Part shown: positions 8,381-15,442 of the stretch, in pieces | Layout: the number at the start of each line of letters is the position of its first letter | Numbering within the stretch: position 1 is the stretch's first letter | DNA from: CBDCNH01 sp965219015 | Lineage (GTDB): Bacteria; Pseudomonadota; Alphaproteobacteria; Rhodobacterales; Rhodobacteraceae | Reading direction: 5' to 3' | Length of the DNA: 64,000 nucleotides | Assembly: GCA_965219015.1 (NCBI GenBank) | Contig: CBDCNH010000005.1 | Span: 682,001-746,000 of the forward strand | Position numbers and translations under genes: made by a program | Notes under the pieces: model-generated | What the model saw: the letters and a program-made list of their open reading frames with translations, nothing else | What the model was told of the DNA's origin: nothing | Database searches by the model: none

Positions 8381-8803
8381 CTACGCATCGTAGCAAATTG
8401 TATTGCTGTAGCTGCGGACGATATCGAGAAGAAAAGATAGTCTAATGCATACTGAAGACATTTTCTTAGGAACACCCCATTCGAAGTTGTTTTTGGTCAG
8501 AAGAATATCAAACTTCAGCACGCCATCGTTACTTGAAGCATTTACCAGCTTATCACGATAAAACTCAAACGAAAGATAGCTGTTGCCGAGGTCATCGTAA
8601 GCTTCTGCGTAAAAAGTATAATAGCCCTTGGATAGCAGCTCGCGAAACCCTTCTTCTTTCACGGCAACCTGTACGCGGAGGCCGTCTCGATTGCCCACTA
8701 CGGACTTCTGGGTAACACCAACCAAGATGTCATTCTAAAATATGCCGCAGGAGGACACCAGCAGAACGAGTGCTTTGAGTGCATGCTTGAAAGCAACATT
8801 CAT
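8381..8803 (-). pseudogene. Small lipoprotein gene behind an immunity gene, in-frame amber stop
   Basis: The frame starts at the ATG at 8803 (ATGA overlap with the gene ahead) with MNVAFKHALKALVLLVSSCG, a lipoprotein signal with a lipobox-like LVSSC. A TAG at 8735-8737 interrupts codon 23; the same frame then stays open to 8381 (LVGVTQKSVVGNRDGLRVQV, YYTFYAEAYDDLGNSYLSFE and so on). If the stop were read through the product would be about 140 residues. Composition is AT-rich compared with the host. No family is recognised. Membrane-anchored immunity is one possible role, by position only. Confidence 0.5.
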
Positions 8804-9087
8804 CTCCCCAGCATCCCCCGAAAGTTGCCATGGTGCAACGGGCTTATAATGTGTACATCTGCATTGCGATATCGCGCTTCTCGTGCAGCGTAGCTCGCTC
8901 CGATTTGAGCGATATAGTCGCTCTGATCCAGATGCCCTGGACGCGCCCGGATGTCGATCCAGTGTCCTGCGACGCCAGACCGGATCGAGCCCCGGGATCT
9001 GGACTCAGTTGTTTCATCCCGCGCCTGCGCGATCGCCGGAGAGATACCGGCGAAATAGTCCAAGAACTCTGATGCTTTCGTGTTCAT
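8800..9087 (-). CDS. Candidate immunity protein (cassette 7)
   Basis: A 95-residue frame from the ATG at 9087 reads MNTKASEFLDYFAGISPAIA and ends RGMLGR. It begins at the very end of the toxin-tail fragment (an in-frame alternative start at 9105 would overlap it) and shares an ATGA with the lipoprotein gene that follows. This tight coupling is what toxin-immunity cassettes show. I do not recognise the family, and the central part (RSRGSIRSGVAGHWIDIRAR) is GC-rich, so internal rearrangement is possible. Confidence 0.45.
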   Translation of the reverse strand: MNTKASEFLDYFAGISPAIAQARDETTESRSRGSIRSGVAGHWIDIRARPGHLDQSDYIAQIGASYAAREARYRNADVHIISPLHHGNFRGMLGR

Positions 9088-9088
9088 C

Positions 9089-9280
9089 TTACCACCCGAT
9101 GGCATTGCGAGTATCCTTGATCACGTTCTCCGCAGCCGCCCGATCGCCAGGGCGCGCTGTTGGATTCCGCTCCAACCACTTCTCAAGTGCTGTAATCGAA
9201 CGTGCGGCCTTCTGGGAATGCATTTTACCGCCGACGGAAGCGCCCGTAGCAAGCTCTTGCCTCACCGCAGTGTTCTCGAA
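9089..9280 (-). pseudogene. RHS/CdiA-type toxin tail (cassette 7), 5' end cut by an IS66 fragment
   Basis: The last ~62 residues of a toxin module remain: ELATGASVGGKMHSQKAARS, ITALEKWLERNPTARPGDRA and AAENVIKDTRNAIGW. This C-terminal pattern (GKMHS.KAAR, L..WL..NP, GDR.AAE.II.D) is familiar from contact-dependent and RHS effectors. Upstream of about 9280 the strand is the antisense of an IS66 tnpB fragment, so the toxin is beheaded. The following gene overlaps its stop. Confidence 0.55.
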
Positions 9281-9422
9281 GCGCTTGGAGAAGGGTCGGT
9301 TCGCCCGGTCCTCGGCGAAGGAGGGCAAGATCTCCCTGACGGACGCACAGCTGGCGATGCTGCTGGAAGGGATCGACGGGCGGGCTCCGCAGCGCAGTTG
9401 GAAGCCGCTCAAGGCGGGATGA
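9267..9422 (+). mobile_element. IS66-family tnpB, 3' fragment
   Basis: The frame reads KRLEKGRFARSSAKEGKISL, LTDAQLAMLLEGIDGRAPQR and SWKPLKAG before a TGA at 9420. These are the last ~50 residues of the IS66 accessory protein TnpB. The 5' part is gone, replaced by antisense of a toxin tail. TnpB stop and tnpC start overlap as in intact IS66 elements. Confidence 0.75.
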
Positions 9423-9673
9423 CCCGGCACGGCGCGCGCATCGAGGATTTTCGTCAGGCCCATGTTTTGCTATGGTCTGACATGCTCGAAACCGCCCAAT
9501 CGCTGCCGGAAGACCCCGACGATCTATGGCGGTTCACGGCTTTCCTGCTGGCGGAGGTGAGGTCGCAGGCGATGCTGATTGAGAAGCTGCGGCATCAGTC
9601 GGCGGGCCACCGCGGCCATCGGTTCGGCACCTCGTTGGAGACCATCGAGCAGCTTTAGCTGGCGCTCGAGACC
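9419..9673 (+). mobile_element. IS66-family transposase tnpC, 5' fragment with amber codon
   Basis: From the ATG at 9419 the frame gives DMLETAQSLPEDPDDLWRFT, LLAEVRSQAMLIEKLRHQ and HRFGTSLETIEQL, the leucine-rich N-terminus of IS66 TnpC. A TAG at 9656 stands where the family has glutamine (EQLQLALE). Five codons later, after LALET, the sequence switches to a relaxase 3' end. The DDE catalytic domain is absent. Confidence 0.75.
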
Positions 9674-9883
9674 GCCCCGCAGAGCCTGGCCGACCGCTTG
9701 CGCGCCGGGTCGAAGGCGCTGGTCCACGATGAAATCGCCGCCCGTCTGGCGGCGATCCGGCAGAGTCGGGAAGTGGAGAAGGAACAGGTGGCCCGGGAGG
9801 CCGAACGAGTGAAGACCGAAGAGTCTGAGCAGAAACGCGAGGCGGAGGTTTAGCGCAAGCGGGGGCCGGGGCATGAGTTATAG
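9674..9883 (+). mobile_element. Second copy of the relaxase 3' end, inverted relative to 4.6-4.8 kb
   Basis: The frame APQSLADRLRAGSKALVHDE, AARLAAIRQSREVEKEQVAR and on to RKRGPGHEL matches the last ~70 residues of the relaxase at 4581-4810 (minus strand) closely. It is fused to the IS66 tnpC piece and contains a TAG at 9851 where the other copy has glutamine. It marks a rearrangement boundary. Confidence 0.75.
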
Positions 9884-10048
9884 GTCCATCAGATCAGGGT
9901 GAAGCGGAACAGTAGGGCTTATTCGCTTCACCAATTCTTCCTTCTTAGCATATAGCGTTTGAGTCTCATCGGAATTAGGAATGAATAGTACGAGCTTTAC
10001 GGCGATCTCTTGCTCTAACCACTCACCGGAAAAACAGCACATTACCAT
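9878..10048 (-). CDS. Candidate immunity protein (cassette 6), short or truncated
   Basis: The ATG at 10048 lies one base after the stop of the toxin frame ahead of it. The 56-residue product (SGEWLEQEIAVKLVLFIPNS, LYAKKEELVKRISPTVPLHP) ends in DLMDL exactly where the relaxase fragment begins, so its natural end may be missing. The region is AT-rich relative to the genome. No family is recognised; its role is inferred from position. Confidence 0.45.
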   Translation of the reverse strand: MVMCCFSGEWLEQEIAVKLVLFIPNSDETQTLYAKKEELVKRISPTVPLHPDLMDL

Positions 10049-10049
10049 T

Positions 10050-10340
10050 TCAATACAATCCGTAATTCCTGGCGAGCCTGTCAAAACTCTTCTGCGATAA
10101 TTTCTCGAATGTAGTTATCACCCCACGCTGACCATGGACAACTACATCGAAGCGGCCAGCGTTTTCCACATAGCTAACGGTCGCACCATTTGACTGAGTT
10201 AAGGTTTTCCCTTTCTTAATAACTTCAGCAGCTCGTTCAGCGGTGACAACGCCACCTCTTGTTGCTGCAGGCCCCGCAAGCCTTTCAGCCCCATGAACAG
10301 TTGTTTGTACGCCTCCGATCTCGTTTGCAACATCGCCCAC
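10050..10340 (-). CDS. Orphan RHS-type toxin module (cassette 6)
   Basis: A 96-residue frame begins at a GTG at 10340, with the same frame open upstream (FVAAKG), as expected for a cassette that lost its carrier. It reads GGVQTTVHGAERLAG, AERAAEVIKKGKTLTQSNGA, VENAGRFDVVVHGQRGVITT and FEKLSQKSFDRLARNYGLY. The H.ERL ... I..GK ... VVV..RGVITTF pattern is that of small RNase-like C-terminal toxins of polymorphic systems (DUF4258-like fold, inferred). It sits between two immunity genes. Without an RHS carrier it is probably a spare module that can recombine onto one. Confidence 0.5.
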   Translation of the reverse strand: MGDVANEIGGVQTTVHGAERLAGPAATRGGVVTAERAAEVIKKGKTLTQSNGATVSYVENAGRFDVVVHGQRGVITTFEKLSQKSFDRLARNYGLY

Positions 10341-10358
10341 CCCCTTTGCGGCAACAAA

Positions 10359-10640
10359 TCAGATCATTTTAGCACTAATCAAGCGGGTGATTTGATGAAC
10401 TGCCTGTTGAACAGCAGTGTCGAGCTGACGCTTCTCGACGTCATTTGCCGGGTGAAACGTCGATGCTGAGTCCAGCGTTGCCACATGCTGCGTAAGCTCG
10501 TGATACCAATCGGTATCCTGGAACTTGAGCCCGTCGCGGAGCCGAAGCAATCGTTCGGCCACCTGAGCCAAGTCATAGGCCGAATGAGTTCCGATTTCCT
10601 GCTGGATCTTTTTCAGCGTCGTGAGATCACTTTGTTCCAT
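10359..10640 (-). CDS. Candidate immunity protein for the RHS toxin upstream (cassette 5)
   Basis: The 93-residue protein starts at the ATG at 10640 and reads EQSDLTTLKKIQQEIGTHSA, YDLAQVAERLLRLRDGLKFQ and DWYHELTQHVATLDSAST; it is predicted all-helical. The stop of the restored toxin frame overlaps its start as TGATG, a translational-coupling arrangement typical of toxin-immunity pairs. I do not recognise the family. A frame with a TTG start one codon earlier exists but the ATG fits the overlap. Confidence 0.6.
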   Translation of the reverse strand: MEQSDLTTLKKIQQEIGTHSAYDLAQVAERLLRLRDGLKFQDTDWYHELTQHVATLDSASTFHPANDVEKRQLDTAVQQAVHQITRLISAKMI

Positions 10641-11667
10641 CAACGTTTGCCCGTTATCACCGTTACGACCCTACCATTCGATTCCGTTATCACGGTCAAT
10701 TTATTCGTTTGGTCGTAATAGTGGATACGCCCCGGGATGGGGTCAGGTGAAGCCCTACCTACCCGAACCGTGTTCTCGACAACGGAAGGCATAACCCCGC
10801 GACCTGCATCTGGTCAAGAGCATGTCCGCCGAACTCACGACCTCTGATGACCGCCTCAGCATTCGTGCCGGGTTTTACGTTGATCGGATTACCCAACCGT
10901 CCGATTGGCGTTGAAGCAGGCACACTCTCTGCGGCAATATTTCTAGAGGCTTTAGCCGCAATGGTGGCAGAAGCTTTCGCAAGTGCCCCTTTTACTGACT
11001 GCTTAAGAATTAGCCCCATCGGAATGACTTCAGCGACTATCTCAATTACGGCGTCAACTTTCAAAGACCTATTTGTAATTCCTATCTTTTCTCTCTCTGC
11101 TTTTGCTAGGTTGCGGAGGGTAATAACTGCGAGGCTTGTCTCCGCATAGCCGTCTGCAATTCTCTCTTCGGCTTTGCGATCTTGCGCTTCCGCATTAAGT
11201 TCGTGAATCTTATCTCGTTCACTGGGGTCGTTTCCGGTCAGGAGCTCGGAAAATGCTTCCTGATTCCCCCCCGGATCCCGTCCGTTGACGGGGTCTCCTC
11301 CGGCGTAGGCGTAGCGGTTGGTGCCGACGCCGGGCATGGCGACGTCGAACCAGTCGGGGGAGAGGAAGATGCCGAGGGTGAGGTCCATGTACCGGGCGTT
11401 GACGTACATGAGTTTGGGCCCGGCGTCGTAGCGCTCGCCGATCCAGGCGTGGTCCTCCTGCGGCAGCGTGCTGGACGCGGGCGGCTCGTTCGGCGCGCCG
11501 TAGGGGCGGTAGGCGCGCAACTCCACCCGGGCGCCGGTGGCGTCGGTGACGGCGCGCAGCGAGCCGAGCTCATCGGTGTGCAGGTCGTAGGCCTTCGGGC
11601 CCTCGATGCGGACCGATGGGTCGGGATAGACCACGAGCGTCTCGCGCGGGCCCTTCCAGTTGCGCAC
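10640..11667 (-). pseudogene. RHS protein C-terminal end with DUF4258-like toxin, one-base frameshift in the toxin
   Basis: After a junction with tnpB the frame reads the RHS end: YDLHTDELGSLRAVTDATGA, RAYRPYGAPNEPP, LMYVNARYMDLTLGIFLSPD and GTNRYAYAGGDPVNGRDPGG, followed by a variable pre-toxin region and GGHALDQMQ. There the frame goes astray and stops at 10759. Restoring one G near 10804 gives GHALDQMQGRGVMPSVVENT, VRVGRASPDPIPGRIHYYDQ and TNKLTVITESNGRVVTVITG up to TGA at 10640-10642. That is the usual ending of a DUF4258-like RHS toxin. The toxin is therefore disabled while its immunity gene remains open. Confidence 0.75.
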
Positions 11668-11962
11668 TTCCAAGAGCATGGCGAGCTGCGCCGGCGTCAT
11701 CGCCACCTTGCCCCCGCTGGCCGCCGGCCAGACGAAGCGGCCCTTCTCCAGCCTCTTGGCAAACAGGCACGACCCCTGGCCGTCGAACCAGATCACCTTG
11801 ATCAGGTCGCCCTGCCGGCCCCGGAAGACGAACAGATGCCCGGCATAAGGATCGAGCCCCAGTGCCGTCTCGGCCTGCGCCGCCAACGAGCTGAAGCCGC
11901 GGCGCATGTCCGTCACCCCCAGCCGCTAGCCACGCCCGCGTGCCCACGGGCAGCGGGATCAC
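11668..11962 (-). mobile_element. IS66-family tnpB, frameshifted and cut by the RHS junction
   Basis: A GTG at 11962 overlaps the tnpA stop (GTGA) and gives VIPLPVGTRAWLAAGG; a one-base shift near 11912 then leads to VTDMRRGFSSLAAQAETALG, HLFVFRGRQGDLIKVIWFDG and KVAMTPAQLAMLLE. This is TnpB (Orf2) of IS66. At about 11668 the frame passes directly into RHS sequence (RNWKGPRETLVVYPDPSVRI), so the two encode a single chimeric reading frame. Confidence 0.75.
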
Positions 11963-12366
11963 GACGCAAGGCCGCGGATGAGACGCGCCAGCGCCTCGGG
12001 GTCGTAGCTCCCCACGATCCGCAGCCGGTGCCCGCCGGCCAGCTCCAGCTCGATCCGGCCCTCCGAAGCTAGGACGGGAGCGCCGACGTGGCAACGGGCC
12101 TCCCGGTCCTCCGCAATGACTTCCACAGGCAGGAAGGCCACCTGCTTTGCGACCGCCGCCTCGTCGAGCGCGAACCGCGGATCCCTCAGCCAAGCAAAGA
12201 CCAGGTTGGCGTTCACGTCGTACCGCCGCGCCACCTGGCTCACCGACACGCCCGGCACTCGCGTCTGAGCGCAGATCATCCGCTTCTCGGCGTCCGACCA
12301 GATCCTGCGCCTGCGTGCCGCTGCCACCCTATCGTCCCGATCGTGTCCATCATCGCTAATGGACAC
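11959..12366 (-). CDS. IS66-family accessory protein TnpA (Orf1)
   Basis: The 135-residue protein has a helix-turn-helix of the transposase-8 type (RRRIWSDAEKRMICAQTRVP, VSVSQVARRYDVNANLVFAW) and the usual TnpA C-terminus (RIELELAGGHRLRIVGSYDP, ARLIRGL). It is the only intact IS66 gene in the window. The terminal repeat of the element lies just outside at 12401-12415. With tnpB broken and tnpC absent beside it, this element cannot move by itself. Confidence 0.8.
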   Translation of the reverse strand: MSISDDGHDRDDRVAAARRRRIWSDAEKRMICAQTRVPGVSVSQVARRYDVNANLVFAWLRDPRFALDEAAVAKQVAFLPVEVIAEDREARCHVGAPVLASEGRIELELAGGHRLRIVGSYDPEALARLIRGLAS

Positions 12367-12400
12367 TATCTCACCGTAGCCACCCCCCGGCAGAGCAGGC

Positions 12401-12415
12401 AGCCCGGACGCTTAC
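12401..12415. repeat. IS66 terminal inverted repeat (left end of the tnpAB copy)
   Basis: AGCCCGGACGCTTAC on the plus strand (GTAAGCGTCCGGGCT reading inwards) is the element end upstream of tnpA. Near-identical copies occur at 12665-12679 and 15205-15219 behind tnpC fragments. Outside it begins the start of an IS110-type transposase, which shows where this IS66 inserted. Confidence 0.7.
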
Positions 12416-12679
12416 GACGTAGGCGTCCACCTCCGACATGAGCGTTCTCCCATCCAAACGCTCGAAACTTCGCACCGCCCCTCACGTCTGCGAAACGATT
12501 ATCCCATCTACCTCTTCGTAAGATCTCTCACCGGCGGCCGCGCCGCGGCCATTGCCTACACCCTCATCGAGACCGCCAAGCTTAACGGCGTCGACCCGAA
12601 GGCCTGGTCTTCGATACCGTCGCCGGTGACTTCCTGCCGTGGAATAGAGCGAAGTAAAGCAGTTAGCCCGGACGGTTAC
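12416..12679 (+). mobile_element. IS110/IS66 mosaic, copy 1 (decayed)
   Basis: The first ~20 bases, read on the minus strand, encode the IS110-type start MSEVDAYV and end at the IS66 terminus at 12415. The following ~75 bases are the IS110 upstream end. From about 12511 the plus strand encodes the tnpC C-terminus of another IS66 (AYTLIETAKLNGVDPKAW, then FLPWNRAK after a deletion), closed by the IS66 end at 12665-12679. The same arrangement, less decayed, recurs at 14929-15219. Confidence 0.6.
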
Positions 12680-12699
12680 CGGCCGAAAGCTCCCGATAC

Positions 12700-12872
12700 C
12701 GCACGGCGCGGATCTCTACTGGCAAACGCCACAAGATCGAGACCCTGTTCGCGCGCCTCAAGGACCGGCGCCGCATCGCAACCCGCTATGACCGGTGCCC
12801 GATCCTGTTTCTCTCGGCCTGCGCCCTCGCCGCGACCGTCATCCATTGGTTGCGAGTCCTGACTCTAAGAAG
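12700..12872 (+). mobile_element. IS5-family transposase, 3' fragment
   Basis: The frame GKRHKIETLFARLKDRRRIA, TRYDRCPILFLSACALAATV and IHWL matches the C-terminus of IS5/IS427-group transposases, including the conserved K.RHKIE..F..LK..RR glutamate region of the DDE site. It ends in GCGAGTCCTGACTCTAAG, like the right end of the copy at 17.2 kb. Nothing of the 5' part is present. Confidence 0.65.
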
Positions 12873-13533
12873 AATTTGGATTTGGGAAGAAGCGTTTACG
12901 ACTATAAGAATGTAACGTTGATATCCGGCTGAATTCTCTAAAGGCTATATCATCGATATGATGAACACGGGTAAGAAAGTCAGCCACACCTATTATTTCA
13001 AGTTTAACAAGTTTTATGTTATTTATAATGCTATAGATCGATTGAGGAAGATTGTTAGATGATGAGATAAATATATGCAACTCTGCAATAGGGCGGCCTA
13101 GAAGCCATATCATAATGTAGCGCTGAATGAATTCATCCGGAACTGAAATTAGCTCGCGTACTCGCTGACAAGATTGCTCAGTAAAGTAGTTAAAATCACC
13201 TATTAAGCTCATACATATTCCGGAAATAATTAAGTCATTTCGTTCGAATAAAGGATCTATATAACGATAGATCTTAGATAGTCCGTGAACTTTCCCCGAG
13301 TCAATCAGAATTCGATTTGCGGCATTGATATCATAGGTATCTTCAGACTCGATTAAACATCTTAGCTCAGTCACATTAGAGTCTGAGATTATTCGACGAA
13401 TACTTGTTTCTATTACAAGCGCTTCATCTAGGTTCTCTGACTCAAGGAGTAGCTTACAGAGCCCCGAGATGGAATACTCTGCGAGATCACTTTCGATGAA
13501 GCCTCGACCCGAACTACCTTTTTTCCACCTCAT
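12865..13533 (-). CDS. Candidate immunity protein (cassette 4), helical repeat type
   Basis: The ATG at 13533 overlaps the end of the toxin-tail frame and gives 222 residues: MRWKKGSSGRGFIESDLAEY, LCKLLLESENLDEALVIETS and so on through IYRYIDPLFERNDLIISGIC. The protein is Leu/Ile/Ser-rich and helical, like HEAT-repeat immunity proteins that measure ~220 residues. The region is far more AT-rich than the genome, a sign of transfer. No specific family is recognised; in-frame starts at 13551 to 13557 are possible. Confidence 0.55.
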   Translation of the reverse strand: MRWKKGSSGRGFIESDLAEYSISGLCKLLLESENLDEALVIETSIRRIISDSNVTELRCLIESEDTYDINAANRILIDSGKVHGLSKIYRYIDPLFERNDLIISGICMSLIGDFNYFTEQSCQRVRELISVPDEFIQRYIMIWLLGRPIAELHIFISSSNNLPQSIYSIINNIKLVKLEIIGVADFLTRVHHIDDIAFREFSRISTLHSYSRKRFFPNPNSS

Positions 13534-13897
13534 CGTGATTGTCCTCTTCATCACCAATATTTTTATCCGACGTCCCTTCGATGTCCTTCTTTTTCTAACT
13601 TCTTCTTCCTCACGAATTCTTAGCTCTTGCTCTGCCTGTACCTTACTTTTCGTCTCAACATTAAGTCTATCTCGATGTCCCTTTTTTTCATAATGGTTAT
13701 GACCTTGTTTATTAGTTTTAAGGTCAAGTTTCCGTATTTATATACTATCTTTAAACATGTCAACATACTGTTCTAGATCTTCTGTAGGCATATTTAGGAT
13801 ATCATCAATCATTGGCAAGTCGCCGCCAAGTTTACCAGGGAGCGAGCCGAGCTCATCGGTGTGCAGGTCATAGGTCTTCGGGCCCTCGATGCGGACC
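13514..13897 (-). pseudogene. RHS core scrap joined to a toxin tail (cassette 4)
   Basis: About 60 bases encode VRIEGPKTYDLHTDELGSL, nearly identical to the RHS core at 11577-11637, and then the sequence becomes AT-rich: GKLGGDLPMIDDILNMPTED, LEQYVDMFKDSI and a stop at about 13743. A shifted frame continues RKLDLKTNKQGHNHYEKKGH and RDRLNVETKSKVQAEQELRI, and another shift gives DIEGTSDKNIGDEEDNHDEV ending at 13514. These are the last parts of a toxin module. The short shared core is the kind of homology by which toxin tails are swapped. Confidence 0.5.
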
Positions 13898-13946
13898 CTA
13901 TAAATTTCTTGTCAACATCAAAGTGCTTCATAAGAAAGTTTAGCTC

Positions 13947-14648
13947 TCACGTCTCATGTAACCCAGCTGGCATGAATTCGCGGGATGCGGGTGCGATCTC
14001 ACCGAACTTCTCGATGATGAAGATGTCCCGGTCAGGCGGGCAGTAGAAGGACTCGTCGAACATGTCGATGCCCAGGTTCGCCAGGTAGCGCTCGAGCATC
14101 TGCCCCGTGAACCGGTCCTTGCGCCGCCTCTTAGTGTAACTCTCCGTCTCCTCGAACGGTAGCTCCTCGCCAGAAGTATCGAATACCCATTTGCTGCCAT
14201 CGTATGACAGGGATACAGTTCGCTTATAGCCAAAAGGCCTCGCCGTATCAGGACCGAAGAGTTCAAAGATAGTGGCTGGATAATTCGTAGCATCCTCTTT
14301 TGCTTGATACACAGCGCGCACTGCCTCGCACGAGAAATCCCAGATGAGCAGCGCGAGATACGCGAAGACATCGGTGCCAAGGTGTCCGTTGGCCAGAAAC
14401 GCCGTCCACCTCGATCTCGTGGGGATAAAGAGGAACCTCCGACCTTCGACGCTCGTCAGAGGCAGAAGACGCATCAAGGTCGACGGAAAATCCGCACGAA
14501 AACTGCTCTTGACCACTTCGACGTTGCGCGGCTCTTGAATGATGACCTGCCTCTGAAAAAAGGCTTCGGCCGCCTCTTCCGGGTCGAGCGATATAAAACC
14601 AAATTCACTTGTAATTGGCTTAAACTTCTCACCAAGAATATTATTCAT
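13947..14648 (-). CDS. Candidate immunity protein (cassette 3)
   Basis: The 233-residue protein starts one base after the stop of the toxin-tail frame. It reads NNILGEKFKPITSEFGFISL, EEAAEAFFQRQVIIQEPRNV, SRWTAFLANGHLGTDVFAYL and KRRRKDRFTGQMLERYLANL with SFYCPPDRDIFIIEK near the end. I have the impression of a recurrent immunity-type family seen behind RHS toxins, but I cannot name it. It is intact, moderately AT-rich at the start and GC-rich at the end. Confidence 0.55.
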   Translation of the reverse strand: MNNILGEKFKPITSEFGFISLDPEEAAEAFFQRQVIIQEPRNVEVVKSSFRADFPSTLMRLLPLTSVEGRRFLFIPTRSRWTAFLANGHLGTDVFAYLALLIWDFSCEAVRAVYQAKEDATNYPATIFELFGPDTARPFGYKRTVSLSYDGSKWVFDTSGEELPFEETESYTKRRRKDRFTGQMLERYLANLGIDMFDESFYCPPDRDIFIIEKFGEIAPASREFMPAGLHET

Positions 14649-14649
14649 T

Positions 14650-14790
14650 CTAATCTACTACCTTAAGTTCAACGTCTCCATCTGGGTCATTTGCTCTTAT
14701 TCTGTCTTCATGGTCCAGCCCCCGTTTTGACTTTTTGGCCGGCCTCTTAGACGAAGGAAGGCGACGCATGTCGCGGCACACCTTTCTCAG
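14650..14790 (-). pseudogene. Toxin tail (cassette 3), 5' part replaced by an IS110 fragment
   Basis: The last ~47 residues of a toxin remain: SHEHAAIERMLRKVCRDMRR, LPSSKRPAKKSKRGLDHEDR and DPDGDVELKVVD. Upstream the same frame is an IS110-type transposase N-terminus. The intact immunity gene follows immediately, so this is a beheaded cassette. The toxin family is not recognised. Confidence 0.45.
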
Positions 14791-14928
14791 CATCCTCTCG
14801 ATTGCCGCGTGCTCATGGGAGTTTGCCCCCCACGACCGCACTTCGCCGCCTCGACCTGCCTCGGCGACGGCGACCGTGATCGTATCCTTGTGCATGTCAA
14901 GACCGACTTAGGCGTCCACTTGCGACAT
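14790..14928 (-). mobile_element. IS110-family transposase, N-terminal fragment
   Basis: From the ATG at 14928 the sequence reads MSQVDA, a TAA stop, then VGLDMHKDTITVAVAEAGRG and GEVRSWG. This is the DEDD-transposase start (VGLDVHKDT..VA), with the conserved first acidic residue present in GLD. The remaining ~300 residues are absent. It is fused in frame to the toxin tail. Confidence 0.7.
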
Positions 14929-15219
14929 GAGCGTCTCCCATCCAAACGCTCGAAGCTTCGCACCGCCCTTCACGTCTGCGAAACGGTCATCCTATCTACC
15001 TCTTCGTGGGCTCCGAGGCCGGCGGCCGCGCCGCCGCCACAGCCTATACCCTGATCGAGACGGCCAATACCCTGATCGAGACGGCCAAGCTCAACGGCGT
15101 CGACCCGCAGGCCTGGCTCGCCGATACCCTTGCCCGTATCCACGACTACAAGATCACCCGCGTCGATGACTTCCTGCCGTGGAATAGAGCGAAGTAAAAC
15201 AGTCAGCCCGGACGTTTAC
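14929..15219 (+). mobile_element. IS110 end inside an IS66 tnpC 3' fragment, copy 2
   Basis: After ~70 bases of IS110 upstream sequence the plus strand encodes FVGSEAGGRAAATAYTLIET, KLNGVDPQAWLADTLARIHD and DDFLPWNRAK, the C-terminus of IS66 TnpC, with a small internal duplication (TLIETAN/TLIETAK). The IS66 end AGCCCGGACGTTTAC lies at 15205-15219. The block is a direct repeat of 12416-12679. Confidence 0.7.
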
Positions 15220-15442
15220 TCCCCTCAACGGCCACCAAAATGCAGCCTGCGCCAGATCCCTGCATTTCGCAGCGTACATGAGCGCCTGGCTGGAACTCCC
15301 ATGTTTCGTAATCTGAATCAAAGTCATCTGGCATTTCCAGGCGATAGACATCGCCGGAGATCAGAACCGCCGAAGCCGGTCTCATTACGTCAGTGCCCTC
15401 GTCAAGAAGCCTGACATAGACAGTCTTAATATTTGAATCCAT
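15203..15442 (-). CDS. Candidate immunity protein (cassette 2)
   Basis: The ATG at 15442 overlaps the last codons of the toxin ahead of it, whose stop lies at 15426. The 79-residue product reads MDSNIKTVYVRLLDEGTDVM, RPASAVLISGDVYRLEMPDD and YETWEFQPGAHVRCEMQGSG, a small beta-rich acidic protein. Its 3' end touches the IS66 terminus, so the last residues may be altered. Its role is assigned from the overlap with the toxin. Confidence 0.55.
   Translation of the reverse strand: MDSNIKTVYVRLLDEGTDVMRPASAVLISGDVYRLEMPDDFDSDYETWEFQPGAHVRCEMQGSGAGCILVAVEGSKRPG

Noticed and set aside
2761..9853. Several TAG codons at positions where glutamine or another residue is expected (2761, 8735, 9656, 9851), suggesting amber recoding.
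   Set aside because: Ordinary genes such as the cytochrome c and suhB genes end in TAG, all affected genes lie in a decaying island with other lesions, and C-to-T change of CAG explains most cases.
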